Origin: Caulobacter segnis
GTDB lineage: Bacteria; Pseudomonadota; Alphaproteobacteria; Caulobacterales; Caulobacteraceae
Assembly (NCBI RefSeq): GCF_019931575.1
Contig: NZ_CP082923.1
Span: 4,030,001 to 4,094,000 of the forward strand
Reading direction: 5' to 3'
DNA length: 64,000 nucleotides
Position 1 is the first letter of the stretch. Every line of letters begins with the position of its first letter. Below, one piece after another: positions 9,754 through 18,028 of the stretch. A program made the translations under genes and the position numbers. The notes beneath the pieces were generated by a model that worked only from the letters and a program-made list of their open reading frames with translations, did no database searches and was not told where the DNA came from.

Positions 9754-11247
9754 TCATTTCACGAAGGCCAGGCCCAGGATTCCCTCGACCACGATGGCGC
9801 GGGCGTCGGCGTCCAGGCCGGCGCGGTTCAAGGCGTGGGCGATGCGGGCGCGGTCCACGGGGATCGGGCCGGTCGCGCCGGCGTCGACCGCGATCGACAG
9901 GGCCAGCAGGCCGGCCTCGCCCTTGCGCCTGGCCGCCGCGGCGTCCTCCAGAACGATGACCCGCGCCGGCGAGGCGGCGGGCTTGCCGAGGTCGAAGCCG
10001 GCGAACTGAGCGCGGGCGTCGGCGCTCAGAGCCCCGCCCAGGCTGGCCAGCAGCACGGCGGCGGCCTGGGTCTTGCCGCCGCCCGAGACGCCGCGACCGA
10101 TCAGGTTGTCCAGCACCTGGGCGTCGACCTTGCCGGAAGCGGCCGCGATCAGGGCGTCGAGGATGGCCAGGTCGGCGGTCGTCGCGCCGGGAATGGTGTC
10201 GCCGGTCAGGCGGCCGCGAATGGCCTGGGCGCTGGCGACGTCGCCGGCCGCCAGGGCCGCGCGGGCCATCAGCACGGGGTCGCGCAACGGCGCGCCGGCG
10301 GCGGCCAGGGCGGCGATCGAGGCGGACGAGGCGCGCGACGCGTCCAGGAACGCGGGAAGCGTCTTGGCCTGGCGCAGAAAGGCCAGGTCCGAGGTCTCCT
10401 GCGCGGTCAGGTCGGCGCCGGGCGCGACGCCCGACAGGTCGCCGCCGGTCTTGAGCACGGCCTTGAGCGCCGGCGAGGCCGAGGCGATGGCGGCGGCCGA
10501 CTGGACGTCGAGGTTCAGGCGGCGCGACAGGGCGTAGTTGACGCCGTTCTTCAGGCTGGGCGCGCCGGCCTTAAGGTTAGAGGAGGGCGCCGTCCCGGCC
10601 AGGGCCGCGCCCATCAGCCGGGCGTAGTCGAGGTCCTTGGTCTGTTGCTGGGCCAGCTGGAAGGTCAGCTGGGCGGCGTCGGTCTGGCCGGCCTTCAGCT
10701 GGCAGAAGGCCCGCAGGCGCAGCCAGTAGGCGCCGCCGCGATCGACGGTCAGGGCGTCCTGCGTGCGGCAGGCCTTGTCGTCGTCGCCGGTGATCAGGGC
10801 GGCCTCGGCCGTGGCCATCGACAGGGCGGCGCTGCCCGGCGCGCCGGTCGCGCGGTCGAGGATGGCGTTGGCGCCCTTGGCCTCGCCCAGGGCGATCAGG
10901 GCCAGGGCCCGCTGGGCGCCCATCTCGACGTCGTCGCCCACCCCGGCCGGGCCGTTGGCGCCGGTCGACAGCAGCCGCCGCGCCAGGTTGGCGAAGGCCG
11001 GCGACAGGGGCTTGGGGCCGGCCAGCTTGGGCAGCACATCGCGCATGATGTCGGGCGCGGCGTCCTTCCAGAGGTCGCCGGGCAAGCCGGTGTCGGCCAC
11101 CGGGCCGGAGAAGTAGTCGGGGGCGGCCAGGCTCTTGACCTTGACCTCTTCCTGGGCGGCCGCCGGAGCGACGGCGGCCAGGGCCAGCAGCAGCGCCAGG
11201 GCGCTTCGAGAACGCATCGAAATGACCATGGACCGGTTATGACGCAT
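9754..11247 (-). CDS. Secreted Ala-rich helical protein of unknown function
   Basis: A protein of about 490 residues with an N-terminal signal peptide (MRSRSALALLLALAAVAPAAAQ). The mature part is Ala/Leu-rich and almost wholly helical, with tetratricopeptide-like spacing (GAQRALALIALGEAKGANAILDRATG, YWLRLRAFCQLKAGQTDAAQLTFQLAQQQ). I read it as a periplasmic helical-repeat scaffold; no catalytic motif is seen. Possible starts are ATG at 11247, 11229 and 11217; the last gives the cleanest signal peptide. It is divergent from aroK (61 bases between the outermost starts) and lies just upstream of xerD. Confidence 0.8.
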   Translation of the reverse strand: MRHNRSMVISMRSRSALALLLALAAVAPAAAQEEVKVKSLAAPDYFSGPVADTGLPGDLWKDAAPDIMRDVLPKLAGPKPLSPAFANLARRLLSTGANGPAGVGDDVEMGAQRALALIALGEAKGANAILDRATGAPGSAALSMATAEAALITGDDDKACRTQDALTVDRGGAYWLRLRAFCQLKAGQTDAAQLTFQLAQQQTKDLDYARLMGAALAGTAPSSNLKAGAPSLKNGVNYALSRRLNLDVQSAAAIASASPALKAVLKTGGDLSGVAPGADLTAQETSDLAFLRQAKTLPAFLDASRASSASIAALAAAGAPLRDPVLMARAALAAGDVASAQAIRGRLTGDTIPGATTADLAILDALIAAASGKVDAQVLDNLIGRGVSGGGKTQAAAVLLASLGGALSADARAQFAGFDLGKPAASPARVIVLEDAAAARRKGEAGLLALSIAVDAGATGPIPVDRARIAHALNRAGLDADARAIVVEGILGLAFVK

Positions 11248-11307
11248 GACGGGGTTCTCGCAAACTTGGCGGTTTGGCCAAGCGTCGTGTAAACCCGCGA
11301 CCGCATC

Positions 11308-11901
11308 ATGACCGAGCCCGACCAAAACCTGGAAACCACCGCCCCCCAGGCCGCCCCCGCGCCGAGGGACGACCTCGCCCCGCTGCGCGAGAAGACGATC
11401 GTGCTGGTCGGGCTGATGGGCGTGGGCAAGTCCAGCGTCGGGCGGCGGCTGGCGGGCGTCCTGGGCCTGCCGTTCCGCGACGCCGACCACGAGGTCGAGG
11501 CCGCCGCCGGCCGGTCGATCTCGGAGATCTTCGCCGAACTGGGCGAGGCCGCCTTCCGCGACGGCGAGCGCCGGGTCATCGGCCGCCTGCTGGACGAGCC
11601 GCCGCACGTGCTGGCCACCGGCGGCGGGGCCTTCGTCAATCCCGAGACCCGGGCCCTGATCAACCAGAAGGCCGTCTCGGTCTGGCTGAAGGCCGACATC
11701 GACCTCTTGGCCCGCCGCGTCTCGCGCAAGGACAACCGGCCGCTGGTCAAGGGCAAGGACCCGGTCGAGGTCCTGACCCAGCTGGCCGAGGTCCGCTATC
11801 CCGCCTACGCCGAGGCGCAGGTGCATGTTCAGACCGGCGACACGCCGCACATGGTGGCGGTCGACGCCATCCTGGCGGCCCTGCGCCAGAGCCGCGCGTA
11901 A
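11308..11901 (+). CDS. aroK: Shikimate kinase
   Basis: A 197-residue kinase that phosphorylates shikimate at the 3-OH in chorismate synthesis. Walker A is GLMGVGKS (residues 35-42), the shikimate-binding Asp is in FRDADHEVE, and GGGAF (in ATGGGAFVN) is the glycine-rich substrate loop. The lid region [14 protein letters not shown] carries the conserved Arg. About 27 extra residues precede the usual start. aroB follows 11 bases downstream, with its AAGGAG box overlapping the aroK stop codon, so the two are translationally linked. Confidence 0.95.
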   Translation: MTEPDQNLETTAPQAAPAPRDDLAPLREKTIVLVGLMGVGKSSVGRRLAGVLGLPFRDADHEVEAAAGRSISEIFAELGEAAFRDGERRVIGRLLDEPPHVLATGGGAFVNPETRALINQKAVSVWLKADIDLLARRVSRKDNRPLVKGKDPVEVLTQLAEVRYPAYAEAQVHVQTGDTPHMVAVDAILAALRQSRA

Positions 11902-11912
11902 GGAGTTCGTCC

Positions 11913-13025
11913 ATGATCCGCACCGTTTCCGTGGGCCTGGGCGACCGCGCCTATGACGTCGTCATCGGTCCGGGCCTGATCGACCGGGCCGGCGAGCGGA
12001 TCGCGCCGGTCTTGGGCAAGCGCAAGCGCGTGGCCATCGTCACCGACTCGAACGTCGGCGAGCATCACGGCGAACGCCTGGCCGTCTCGCTGGAGAAGGC
12101 CGGGATCGCCGTCGATGTGATCAGCATCCCGCCGGGCGAAGAGAGCAAGAGCTTCGAGGGCTTGGCCGACCTGTCCGACCGCCTGCTGGCCCTGGGCCTG
12201 GAGCGTGGCGACCAGATCGTGGCCTTCGGCGGCGGCGTGGTCGGCGACCTGGCCGGCTTCGCGGCGGCGATCTACAAGCGCGGCATCGACTTCGTGCAGG
12301 TGCCGACCACCCTGCTGGCCCAGGTCGACAGCTCGGTCGGCGGCAAGACCGCCATCGACACCCCGCGCGGCAAGAACCTGATCGGCGCCTTCCACCAGCC
12401 GCGCCTCGTCCTGGCCGACCTGGACGTGCTGTGCACCCTGCCCGCCCGCGAGCTGGCCTGCGGCTACGCCGAGATCGTCAAGTACGGCCTGCTGGGCGAC
12501 TTCGCCTTCTTCGAATGGCTGGAGAAGAACGTCCACGCGGTGCTGGAGCGCGACGTCGACGCCCTGGTCCGCGCGGTTGGCCGCAGCGTCGAGATGAAGG
12601 CCGAGATCGTCGCCGAGGACGAGAAGGAGGCCGGCCGCCGCGCCCTGCTGAACCTGGGCCACACCTTCGGCCACGCGATCGAGGCCGAGATGGGCTTCGG
12701 CGACGCCCTCAAGCACGGCGAGGCGGTCGGCGTGGGCATGGCCCAGGCGTTCCGCTTCTCGGCCCGGCAGGGCCTGTGCCCCAGCCAGGACGCCGTCCGC
12801 GCCACCGTCGCCATCAAGGCCGCCGGCCTGCCGACCACCCTGGCCCAGGTCCGCTCCCAGCCCTTCTCGGCCGACGCCCTGGTCGCCCACTGCGGCCAGG
12901 ACAAGAAGGCCGAGGGCGGCGCCCTGACCTTCGTCCTCGTGCGCGGCATCGGCGACGCCTTCGTGGCCAAGGACGTGGACCGCGCCGCGCTGAAGGCTTT
13001 CCTGATCGAGGAAGGCGCGGTTTAG
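11913..13025 (+). CDS. aroB: 3-dehydroquinate synthase
   Basis: A 370-residue NAD- and Zn/Co-dependent enzyme that makes 3-dehydroquinate from DAHP, the second step of the shikimate pathway. Visible motifs are the NAD-binding [19 protein letters not shown], the substrate loop [19 protein letters not shown], and metal ligands Glu in GYAEIVKYG, His in [11 protein letters not shown] and the following His in [10 protein letters not shown]. Length and start are standard. Start ATG at 11913 has AAGGAG overlapping the end of aroK. Confidence 0.97.
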   Translation: MIRTVSVGLGDRAYDVVIGPGLIDRAGERIAPVLGKRKRVAIVTDSNVGEHHGERLAVSLEKAGIAVDVISIPPGEESKSFEGLADLSDRLLALGLERGDQIVAFGGGVVGDLAGFAAAIYKRGIDFVQVPTTLLAQVDSSVGGKTAIDTPRGKNLIGAFHQPRLVLADLDVLCTLPARELACGYAEIVKYGLLGDFAFFEWLEKNVHAVLERDVDALVRAVGRSVEMKAEIVAEDEKEAGRRALLNLGHTFGHAIEAEMGFGDALKHGEAVGVGMAQAFRFSARQGLCPSQDAVRATVAIKAAGLPTTLAQVRSQPFSADALVAHCGQDKKAEGGALTFVLVRGIGDAFVAKDVDRAALKAFLIEEGAV

Positions 13026-13034
13026 CGACCAGCG

Positions 13035-13060
13035 CCCTCCTCCCCTCTGGGGGAGGAGGG
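13035..13060. terminator. GC hairpin between convergent genes
   Basis: CCCTCCTCCCC pairs with GGGGAGGAGGG across a three- or four-base loop, placed 9 bases after the aroB stop and 8 bases before the end of the opposite gene. There is no long T tract, so termination is inferred from position. The sequence resembles half of the G/C-block repeats elsewhere in the window. Confidence 0.5.
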
Positions 13061-13068
13061 GTGAGCGC

Positions 13069-13635
13069 CTAACCCCGCTTGCGCCCCTTCAGCGCCAGCG
13101 AGATCCCCGCCGCCAGGAAGTAGAAGGCCCCGAACGCGGCGTAGGGCGCGATCTCCACGGCCGCCGGCGGATGGCCGCCGCCGCCGATCGAGCGGGCGAT
13201 CATGAAGACGCCGGCCAGCATCGACTGGGCGCCGCTCAGCACCATCGGCCACTGCGCGCCCACGGCGCGCCAGCGGCGGACGCCGGCGACCAGCTGCAGC
13301 AGGCCCGCGAAGCCGGCCCACACGCCGAACACGGTCAGGACCCGGCCCGGCTCCGTCAGCAACGCCAGCAGTACGGCGCCAGCGACCAGCAGGCTGACCG
13401 CCACGTTGAAGGTCTGGGGCGGATTGGCCCGGAAGCCGCCGTTCGAGCGGGCGTCCAGGGCGTTGGCCAGGGCGTCCCAGGCCGGATACGCGACCAGCAG
13501 CACGCCGGCGGCCAGCGGATTGCCCGCCCCCACCGCGACGGCGGCCAGGATCCAGGCGACGGACACGCCGGCCCGCAGGAAATAGTAGCGCTTGAGCGCG
13601 TTGGCGTCGTCGGAATGGACGGGGGCGTGGGCCAT
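13069..13635 (-). CDS. Small integral membrane protein, divergent from OhrR-like regulator
   Basis: A 188-residue protein with about five hydrophobic helices (near residues 20-38, 40-55, 78-95, 100-118 and 160-182) and a basic C-terminus (LKGRKRG). It resembles the DUF308/HdeD type of acid-stress membrane protein in size and topology, but I cannot assign it. The ATG at 13635 is followed by MAHAPVHSDDANALKRYYFLRAG. It shares a 154-base intergenic region with an OhrR-like gene; three related operator-like sites lie there, so it is the likely regulatory target. Confidence 0.8.
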   Translation of the reverse strand: MAHAPVHSDDANALKRYYFLRAGVSVAWILAAVAVGAGNPLAAGVLLVAYPAWDALANALDARSNGGFRANPPQTFNVAVSLLVAGAVLLALLTEPGRVLTVFGVWAGFAGLLQLVAGVRRWRAVGAQWPMVLSGAQSMLAGVFMIARSIGGGGHPPAAVEIAPYAAFGAFYFLAAGISLALKGRKRG

Positions 13636-13665
13636 GGCGGCCTCCCTGAAGCGTTGAGCGATTTA

Positions 13666-13750
13666 TATGCCGAGACATTATATGTCGCGACATATGATTG
13701 CCTCTAGCGACACCCCGCCGGCGAGTCCAGCCGATATTTGTCACGACATA
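13666..13750. promoter_or_regulatory. Three operator-like sites between divergent genes
   Basis: The central site, 13680-13695, is a perfect 16-bp palindrome with core TATGTCGCGACATA. Two degenerate copies flank it: TATGCCGAGACATT at 13666-13679 (11 of 14 matching) and TTTGTCACGACATA at 13737-13750 (12 of 14). The third overlaps a TATATT stretch that could be the -10 box of the regulator gene. The layout fits autoregulation plus control of the divergent membrane-protein gene by the adjacent MarR-type protein. Confidence 0.75.
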
Positions 13751-13789
13751 TATTTTCGCTGTAGGTAACCGTGCGACCAGGAGCCCGCC

Positions 13790-14245
13790 GTGTCCGACTA
13801 CATCCCCACGCTCGACCAGCAGCTTTGCTTCTCGCTGTACGGCGCCAGCATGGCGATCAACCGCGCCTACAAGCCGCTGCTGGACGCCCTGGAGATCACC
13901 TATCCGCAGTACCTGGTGCTCAGCGCCCTGTGGGAGACCGACGGCCTTTCGGTCGGCGCCATCGGTGAACGGCTGGGCCTGGACTCCAGCAACGTCACGC
14001 CGCTGGTCAAGCGCATGGAGGGCGCGGGCCTGGTCAGCCGCGTCCGCAATCCCGCCGACGAGCGTCAGGTGGTGGTCAGCCTGACCGACGCCGGCCGCGA
14101 CCTGCAGGTCCGTAGCACCTGCCTGGGCCAGACCCTGTTCGCCGCCGGCGGCATGAGCATCGAACAGCTGGTGCGGCTGAACAAGGACGTCCAGGCGTTC
14201 AGGGACTCGGTCGCGCGCTTTGTCAGCGACGCGCCGAAGCCTTAG
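13790..14245 (+). CDS. MarR-family regulator, OhrR-like
   Basis: A 151-residue winged-helix repressor. The N-terminal LDQQLCFSLYGASMAINRAYKPLLD carries the single reactive Cys (C13) that senses organic hydroperoxides in OhrR. The recognition helix region is SVGAIGERLGLDSSNVTPLVKRMEGAGLV and the wing is RVRNPADERQVVVSLTDAG. In known OhrR proteins oxidation of this Cys releases DNA; here that is inferred. The start is GTG at 13790, set by AGGAG eight bases upstream. No ohr gene is adjacent; the divergent neighbour is a membrane protein. Confidence 0.9.
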   Translation: MSDYIPTLDQQLCFSLYGASMAINRAYKPLLDALEITYPQYLVLSALWETDGLSVGAIGERLGLDSSNVTPLVKRMEGAGLVSRVRNPADERQVVVSLTDAGRDLQVRSTCLGQTLFAAGGMSIEQLVRLNKDVQAFRDSVARFVSDAPKP

Positions 14246-14254
14246 GAGAGACCC

Positions 14255-15541
14255 ATGCTGACCGCCCTCCTCGGCCTCGCCCCCGTCGTCATCGCGCTGC
14301 TGACGCTCTCGGCCCTCTTCTCGGCGGCCGAGACCTCGATGACCGGCGCCAGCCGGGCGCGGATGCACCAGCTGGAGCGCGAGGGCGATCGGCCCGCGCG
14401 GCGCGTCAACAAGCTGCTGTCCGACCAGGAGACGATGATCGGGGCCGTCCTGCTGGGCAACAACCTGATCAACATCCTGGCCTCGGCCCTGGCGACCCAG
14501 GTGCTGACCACCCTGATCCCCGGCCCCTGGGGCGTGGCCGTGGCGACGGCGGTGATGACCGTGCTCGTCCTGGTCTTCGCCGAGGTGCTGCCCAAGACCG
14601 TGGCCATCATCCGCTCGGACGACGTGGCGCGCACCCTGTCAGGCCCCACCCTGCTGGTCGTGCGCCTGTTCGGCCCGATCATCTACGCCATCCAGTGGAT
14701 CGTCCGCCGCACCCTGCGCGTCTTCGGCGTCAAGCTGGACATGGCCGTCGACGTGCTGGCCGCCCACGAGGAGATCCGCGGCGCGGTCGACTACCACCAC
14801 TCCGAGGGCCTGGTCGAAAGCGGCGACCGGCGGATGCTGGGCGGGGTGCTGGACCTGTCGGACATGGACGTCTCGGAGATCATGGTCCACCGCAAGTCGA
14901 TGGTCCTGCTGGACGCCGGCCTGCCCGCCCGCGACCTGGTGCGGGAGGTGCTGGAAGCCCAGCACACCCGCGTGCCGGTCTATCGCGACGAGCCCGACAA
15001 CATCGTCGGCGTGCTGCACGCCCGCGACCTGCTCAAGGCCCTGGCCGAGTCGCCGAACGGGGTCGAGGGCCTGGACATCGCCGCCATCCTGCGCGAGCCG
15101 TGGTTCATCCCCGACACGACGAACCTGAAGGACCAGCTCAACGCCTTCCTCAAGCGCAAGAGCCACTTCGCCCTGGTCGTCGACGAGTACGGCGCCCTGC
15201 AGGGCCTGGTGACGCTGGAGGACATCCTCGAGGAGATCGTCGGCGAGATCGACGACGAACACGACACCAGCCTGGAGGGCGTGCGCCGTCAGGCCGACGG
15301 CTCGGTCAATGTCGACGGCCACGTCACCGTGCGCGACCTGAACCGGGCCATGGACTGGCGCCTGCCCGAGGGCGAGGCCGTGACGATCGCCGGCCTGGTC
15401 ATCCACGAGGCCCAGATGATCCCCGAACCCGGCCAGACCTTCATCTTCCACCGTCACCGTTTCCAGGTGTTCCGTCGACAGAGAAACCAGATCACGGCCC
15501 TGCGGATCAGCGCACCTCTGGACGACGACAACGAACTCTGA
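14255..15541 (+). CDS. CNNM/CBS-domain transporter-associated protein (CorC/HlyC type)
   Basis: A 428-residue inner-membrane protein. The N-terminal CNNM (DUF21) domain has about four hydrophobic helices (residues 1-25, 60-80, 88-110 and 130-150) with the family motif SALFSAAETSMTGASRARM. A CBS pair follows (about 205-330, including VPVYRDEPDNIVGVLHARDLL and FALVVDEYGALQGLVTLEDILEEIVGEI), then the CorC_HlyC domain. Such proteins are linked to Mg/Co efflux or hemolysin-like activity. The gene begins 9 bases after the OhrR-like gene, with AGGAG overlapping its stop. Confidence 0.93.
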   Translation: MLTALLGLAPVVIALLTLSALFSAAETSMTGASRARMHQLEREGDRPARRVNKLLSDQETMIGAVLLGNNLINILASALATQVLTTLIPGPWGVAVATAVMTVLVLVFAEVLPKTVAIIRSDDVARTLSGPTLLVVRLFGPIIYAIQWIVRRTLRVFGVKLDMAVDVLAAHEEIRGAVDYHHSEGLVESGDRRMLGGVLDLSDMDVSEIMVHRKSMVLLDAGLPARDLVREVLEAQHTRVPVYRDEPDNIVGVLHARDLLKALAESPNGVEGLDIAAILREPWFIPDTTNLKDQLNAFLKRKSHFALVVDEYGALQGLVTLEDILEEIVGEIDDEHDTSLEGVRRQADGSVNVDGHVTVRDLNRAMDWRLPEGEAVTIAGLVIHEAQMIPEPGQTFIFHRHRFQVFRRQRNQITALRISAPLDDDNEL

Positions 15542-15631
15542 ACGTTTTACGCGAAATCATACGGTCAAGGTTCTTGGGAACCAGATCGAGAAAGGCGCGT
15601 TTTCGGTCCTTACGGACCAGGGGCGGTCCGC

Positions 15632-17239
15632 GTGGAGGGGCGTTTGGCCAGGCTGGCTGAGACTGACATTCGCGAGGACGGCGAAGCCGATCTGCGCGCG
15701 CGTCTGATCGAGGTCGAGACCGCGCTGGCCGACGAGGTCCACAAGGCCCAGACCCTGGCCCGCGTGGGCGAAGCGGTCGCTTCCAGCACCGACATCGACG
15801 CCTGCGTCCAGGCCGTCATCGACGGGGCCCGCGAGATCAGCGGCGCCGCCTACGGGGCCTTCTTCTACAACACAGCCGATGCCGACGGGGACGCCTACAC
15901 TCTGTATCGCCTGTCGGGCGCGTCGCCCGAGGCGTTCAAGAGCTTCCCGACGCCGCGCAAGACCGAGGTCTTCGCCCCGACCTTCGACGGGACGGGCGTG
16001 GTGCGCTCTGACGACATCACCCGCGATCCCCGCTACGGCCGCAACCTGCCGCACCGGGGCATGCCCCACGGCCACCTGCCGGTGCGCAGCTACCTGGCCA
16101 TTCCGGTCGCCAATCGCCGGGGCGAGGTGCTGGGCGGGCTGTTCTTCGGCCACCCCGAACCCGGCAAGTTCTCGACCCGCGACGAGACCCTGCTGGTGGG
16201 CCTGGGCGCCCAGGTCGCCGCCACCATCGAGTCGATCAAGCTGAAAACCGGCGCCCTGGGCGAGCTGGCCCAGCGCCGGCGCGCCGAGGAACGCTTGAAG
16301 TTCGCCCTCGACTCCGGCCGCATGGGCTCGTGGGACCTGGACGTGGCCTCCAAGACCTACGAGGCCTCGGACCTGTGCAAGGCCAATTACGGCCGCCGGC
16401 CGGACGAGACCTTCACCTTCGCCGACCTGATCGCCACCATCCATCCCGAGGACCGCCCCCGCATCCTGGCGGCGATCGAGGCTGCGATCCGCGACGGGGC
16501 CGACTACGACGTCGAATACCGCGTGGTGCACCCGAACGGTGAGCTGCGCTGGCTGCACGCCCGCGGCCGCGCCGCCCAGACCGCCGACGACGGCGGCGTG
16601 CGCCGCCTGGCCGGGGTCTCGCTGGACATCACCGAGCGCAAGCGCGCCGAGGAACGCCAGAAGCTGCTGGTCAACGAGCTGAACCACCGGGTGAAGAACA
16701 GCCTGGCCACGGTGCAGTCGATCGCCGCCCAGACCCTGCGCTCCAACGCCTCGCCCGAATTCTTCCGCGAGGCCTTCGAGACCCGCCTGATCGCCCTGTC
16801 CCAGACCCACGACCTCCTGACCCGCGAAAGCTGGGCCGGCGCCAGTCTGCGCGAGGTGTTCGACGTCGAGTTGAACGCCATGGCCGGCGAGGACCGCGTG
16901 GGCTTCACCTACCAGACCGACGTGCGCCTCAACCCGAAGGCCGCCGTGGCCCTGGGCATGGGAATCCACGAACTGGCGACCAACGCGGTCAAGTACGGCG
17001 CCCTGTCGGGCCCCGACGGCCGTGTGGCCGTGGACTGGTCCGTCGAGGACGGCGTCCTGCGCCTGACCTGGACCGAAAGCGGCGGTCCGCCCGTCACCCC
17101 ACCGGCCCGTCGCGGCTTCGGCGCCCGCCTTCTGGAGCGAGGCCTCGCGGCCGAGCTATCCGGCGGGGTCGAGCTGACCTATGATGCGACGGGACTCGTC
17201 TGCCAAATGGCGTTGCCCCTGCGCGCGCTGGAGCCCTGA
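15632..17239 (+). CDS. GAF-PAS sensor histidine kinase, HWE family
   Basis: A 535-residue soluble kinase. A GAF domain spans about residues 40-205, a PAS domain with PAC tail about 220-337 (ending VSLDITERKRAE). The HWE/HisKA_2 dimerisation part carries the phospho-acceptor H352 in NELNHRVKNSLATVQSIAAQTLR. The ATPase has the HWE pattern GIHELATNAVKYGALS, then LTWTESGGP and GFGARLLERGL. There is no membrane segment, so it senses a cytoplasmic cue, probably via GAF/PAS ligands. The start is the GTG at 15632; a TTG at 15644 is possible. The receiver gene 3 bases downstream is its likely partner. Confidence 0.92.
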   Translation: MEGRLARLAETDIREDGEADLRARLIEVETALADEVHKAQTLARVGEAVASSTDIDACVQAVIDGAREISGAAYGAFFYNTADADGDAYTLYRLSGASPEAFKSFPTPRKTEVFAPTFDGTGVVRSDDITRDPRYGRNLPHRGMPHGHLPVRSYLAIPVANRRGEVLGGLFFGHPEPGKFSTRDETLLVGLGAQVAATIESIKLKTGALGELAQRRRAEERLKFALDSGRMGSWDLDVASKTYEASDLCKANYGRRPDETFTFADLIATIHPEDRPRILAAIEAAIRDGADYDVEYRVVHPNGELRWLHARGRAAQTADDGGVRRLAGVSLDITERKRAEERQKLLVNELNHRVKNSLATVQSIAAQTLRSNASPEFFREAFETRLIALSQTHDLLTRESWAGASLREVFDVELNAMAGEDRVGFTYQTDVRLNPKAAVALGMGIHELATNAVKYGALSGPDGRVAVDWSVEDGVLRLTWTESGGPPVTPPARRGFGARLLERGLAAELSGGVELTYDATGLVCQMALPLRALEP

Positions 17240-17242
17240 CAC

Positions 17243-17611
17243 ATGACTACACTCTCGTCCCTCAAGGTCCTGGTCGTCGAAGACGAGGCGCTGGTCTCGA
17301 TGCTGGTCGAGGACATGCTGACCGATCTGGGCTGCGCGATCGTCGGCCCGGCGGCCGAGATCGAGGAAGCCCTGCGCCTGGCAAACTCGGCCGAGATCGA
17401 CGCGGCCCTGCTGGACGTCAATCTGGGCGGCCGGCCGATCTTCCCAGTCGCCGACGCCCTGAAGGCGCGCGGCGTGCCCTTCGCCTTCGCCAGCGGCTAC
17501 GGCGAGGCGGGCCTGACCGAGGACCACAGGGGCGCGACGGTGCTGCAGAAGCCCTTCCGCGAGGCCGACCTGCGCCGCGTCCTGGAAAGCCTGGTCGGCC
17601 AGACGGCCTGA
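17243..17611 (+). CDS. Single-domain response regulator
   Basis: A 122-residue CheY-like receiver with no output domain. The acidic pair is E13-D14 (VVEDEALV), the phospho-acceptor D58 (ALLDVNLGG), and the conserved Lys is K103 (LQKPF). It starts 3 bases after the HWE kinase stop codon, so the two form an operon and almost certainly a phosphorelay pair. Single-domain receivers beside HWE kinases often act as phosphate sinks or shuttles; the downstream target is not visible here. Confidence 0.93.
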   Translation: MTTLSSLKVLVVEDEALVSMLVEDMLTDLGCAIVGPAAEIEEALRLANSAEIDAALLDVNLGGRPIFPVADALKARGVPFAFASGYGEAGLTEDHRGATVLQKPFREADLRRVLESLVGQTA

Positions 17612-18028
17612 GTTTGCATCTTAGATGGGCGGCGGACGTCTGAATTTCAGGCGGCCGCGAAAGCCTAGGTGAAGACCGCGCGTTGGCGTGGTCACATTAC
17701 GGCGCGCAAATCCGGCCTTTTGGCGCTCAAAAGCCGGCATGTTGGCGCGACGCCGCTATCCCATGCGCAAGATTTACCCCCCAAACCCCCTTGGTTGGGA
17801 CGCCAACTGCGTCGCTTCACGATCAAAATATTCCAAGATTGACGTGAGTTCGTCGATTTTGTGACTTTTTGGTAACGAACGGCGACCCACGTTGCCCAAT
17901 TTCGCCACAATCCCTTCTAGCCAGCGCGAAAGCCGATAACGTCGTCATCGAGGAATGGCCCTCTTTTGCTTCCAGGCGCGCGCCGCTCACGCGCACCGGG
18001 AGCCCGTATCTTTGAGGACGACTAAAAT
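17612..18028. other. Gene-free stretch upstream of TonB-dependent receptor
   Basis: This gap of 417 bases has lower GC than its surroundings and no supported ORF. It holds an imperfect hairpin at 17712-17737 (CCGGCCTTTTG with CAAAAGCCGG) that could end the kinase operon. TTGACG at 17839-17844 is a possible -35 box for the receptor gene, but no convincing -10 was found. The long leader suggests regulated expression of the receptor. Confidence 0.5.

Noticed and set aside
11248..11850. Long N-terminal extension of the secreted helical protein into aroK
   Set aside because: It is antisense to aroK and lacks coding signature; a signal peptide starts near 11217.
15603..15622. GGTCC/GGACC hairpin before the HWE kinase as a terminator
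   Set aside because: Short stem without T tract; likely incidental.
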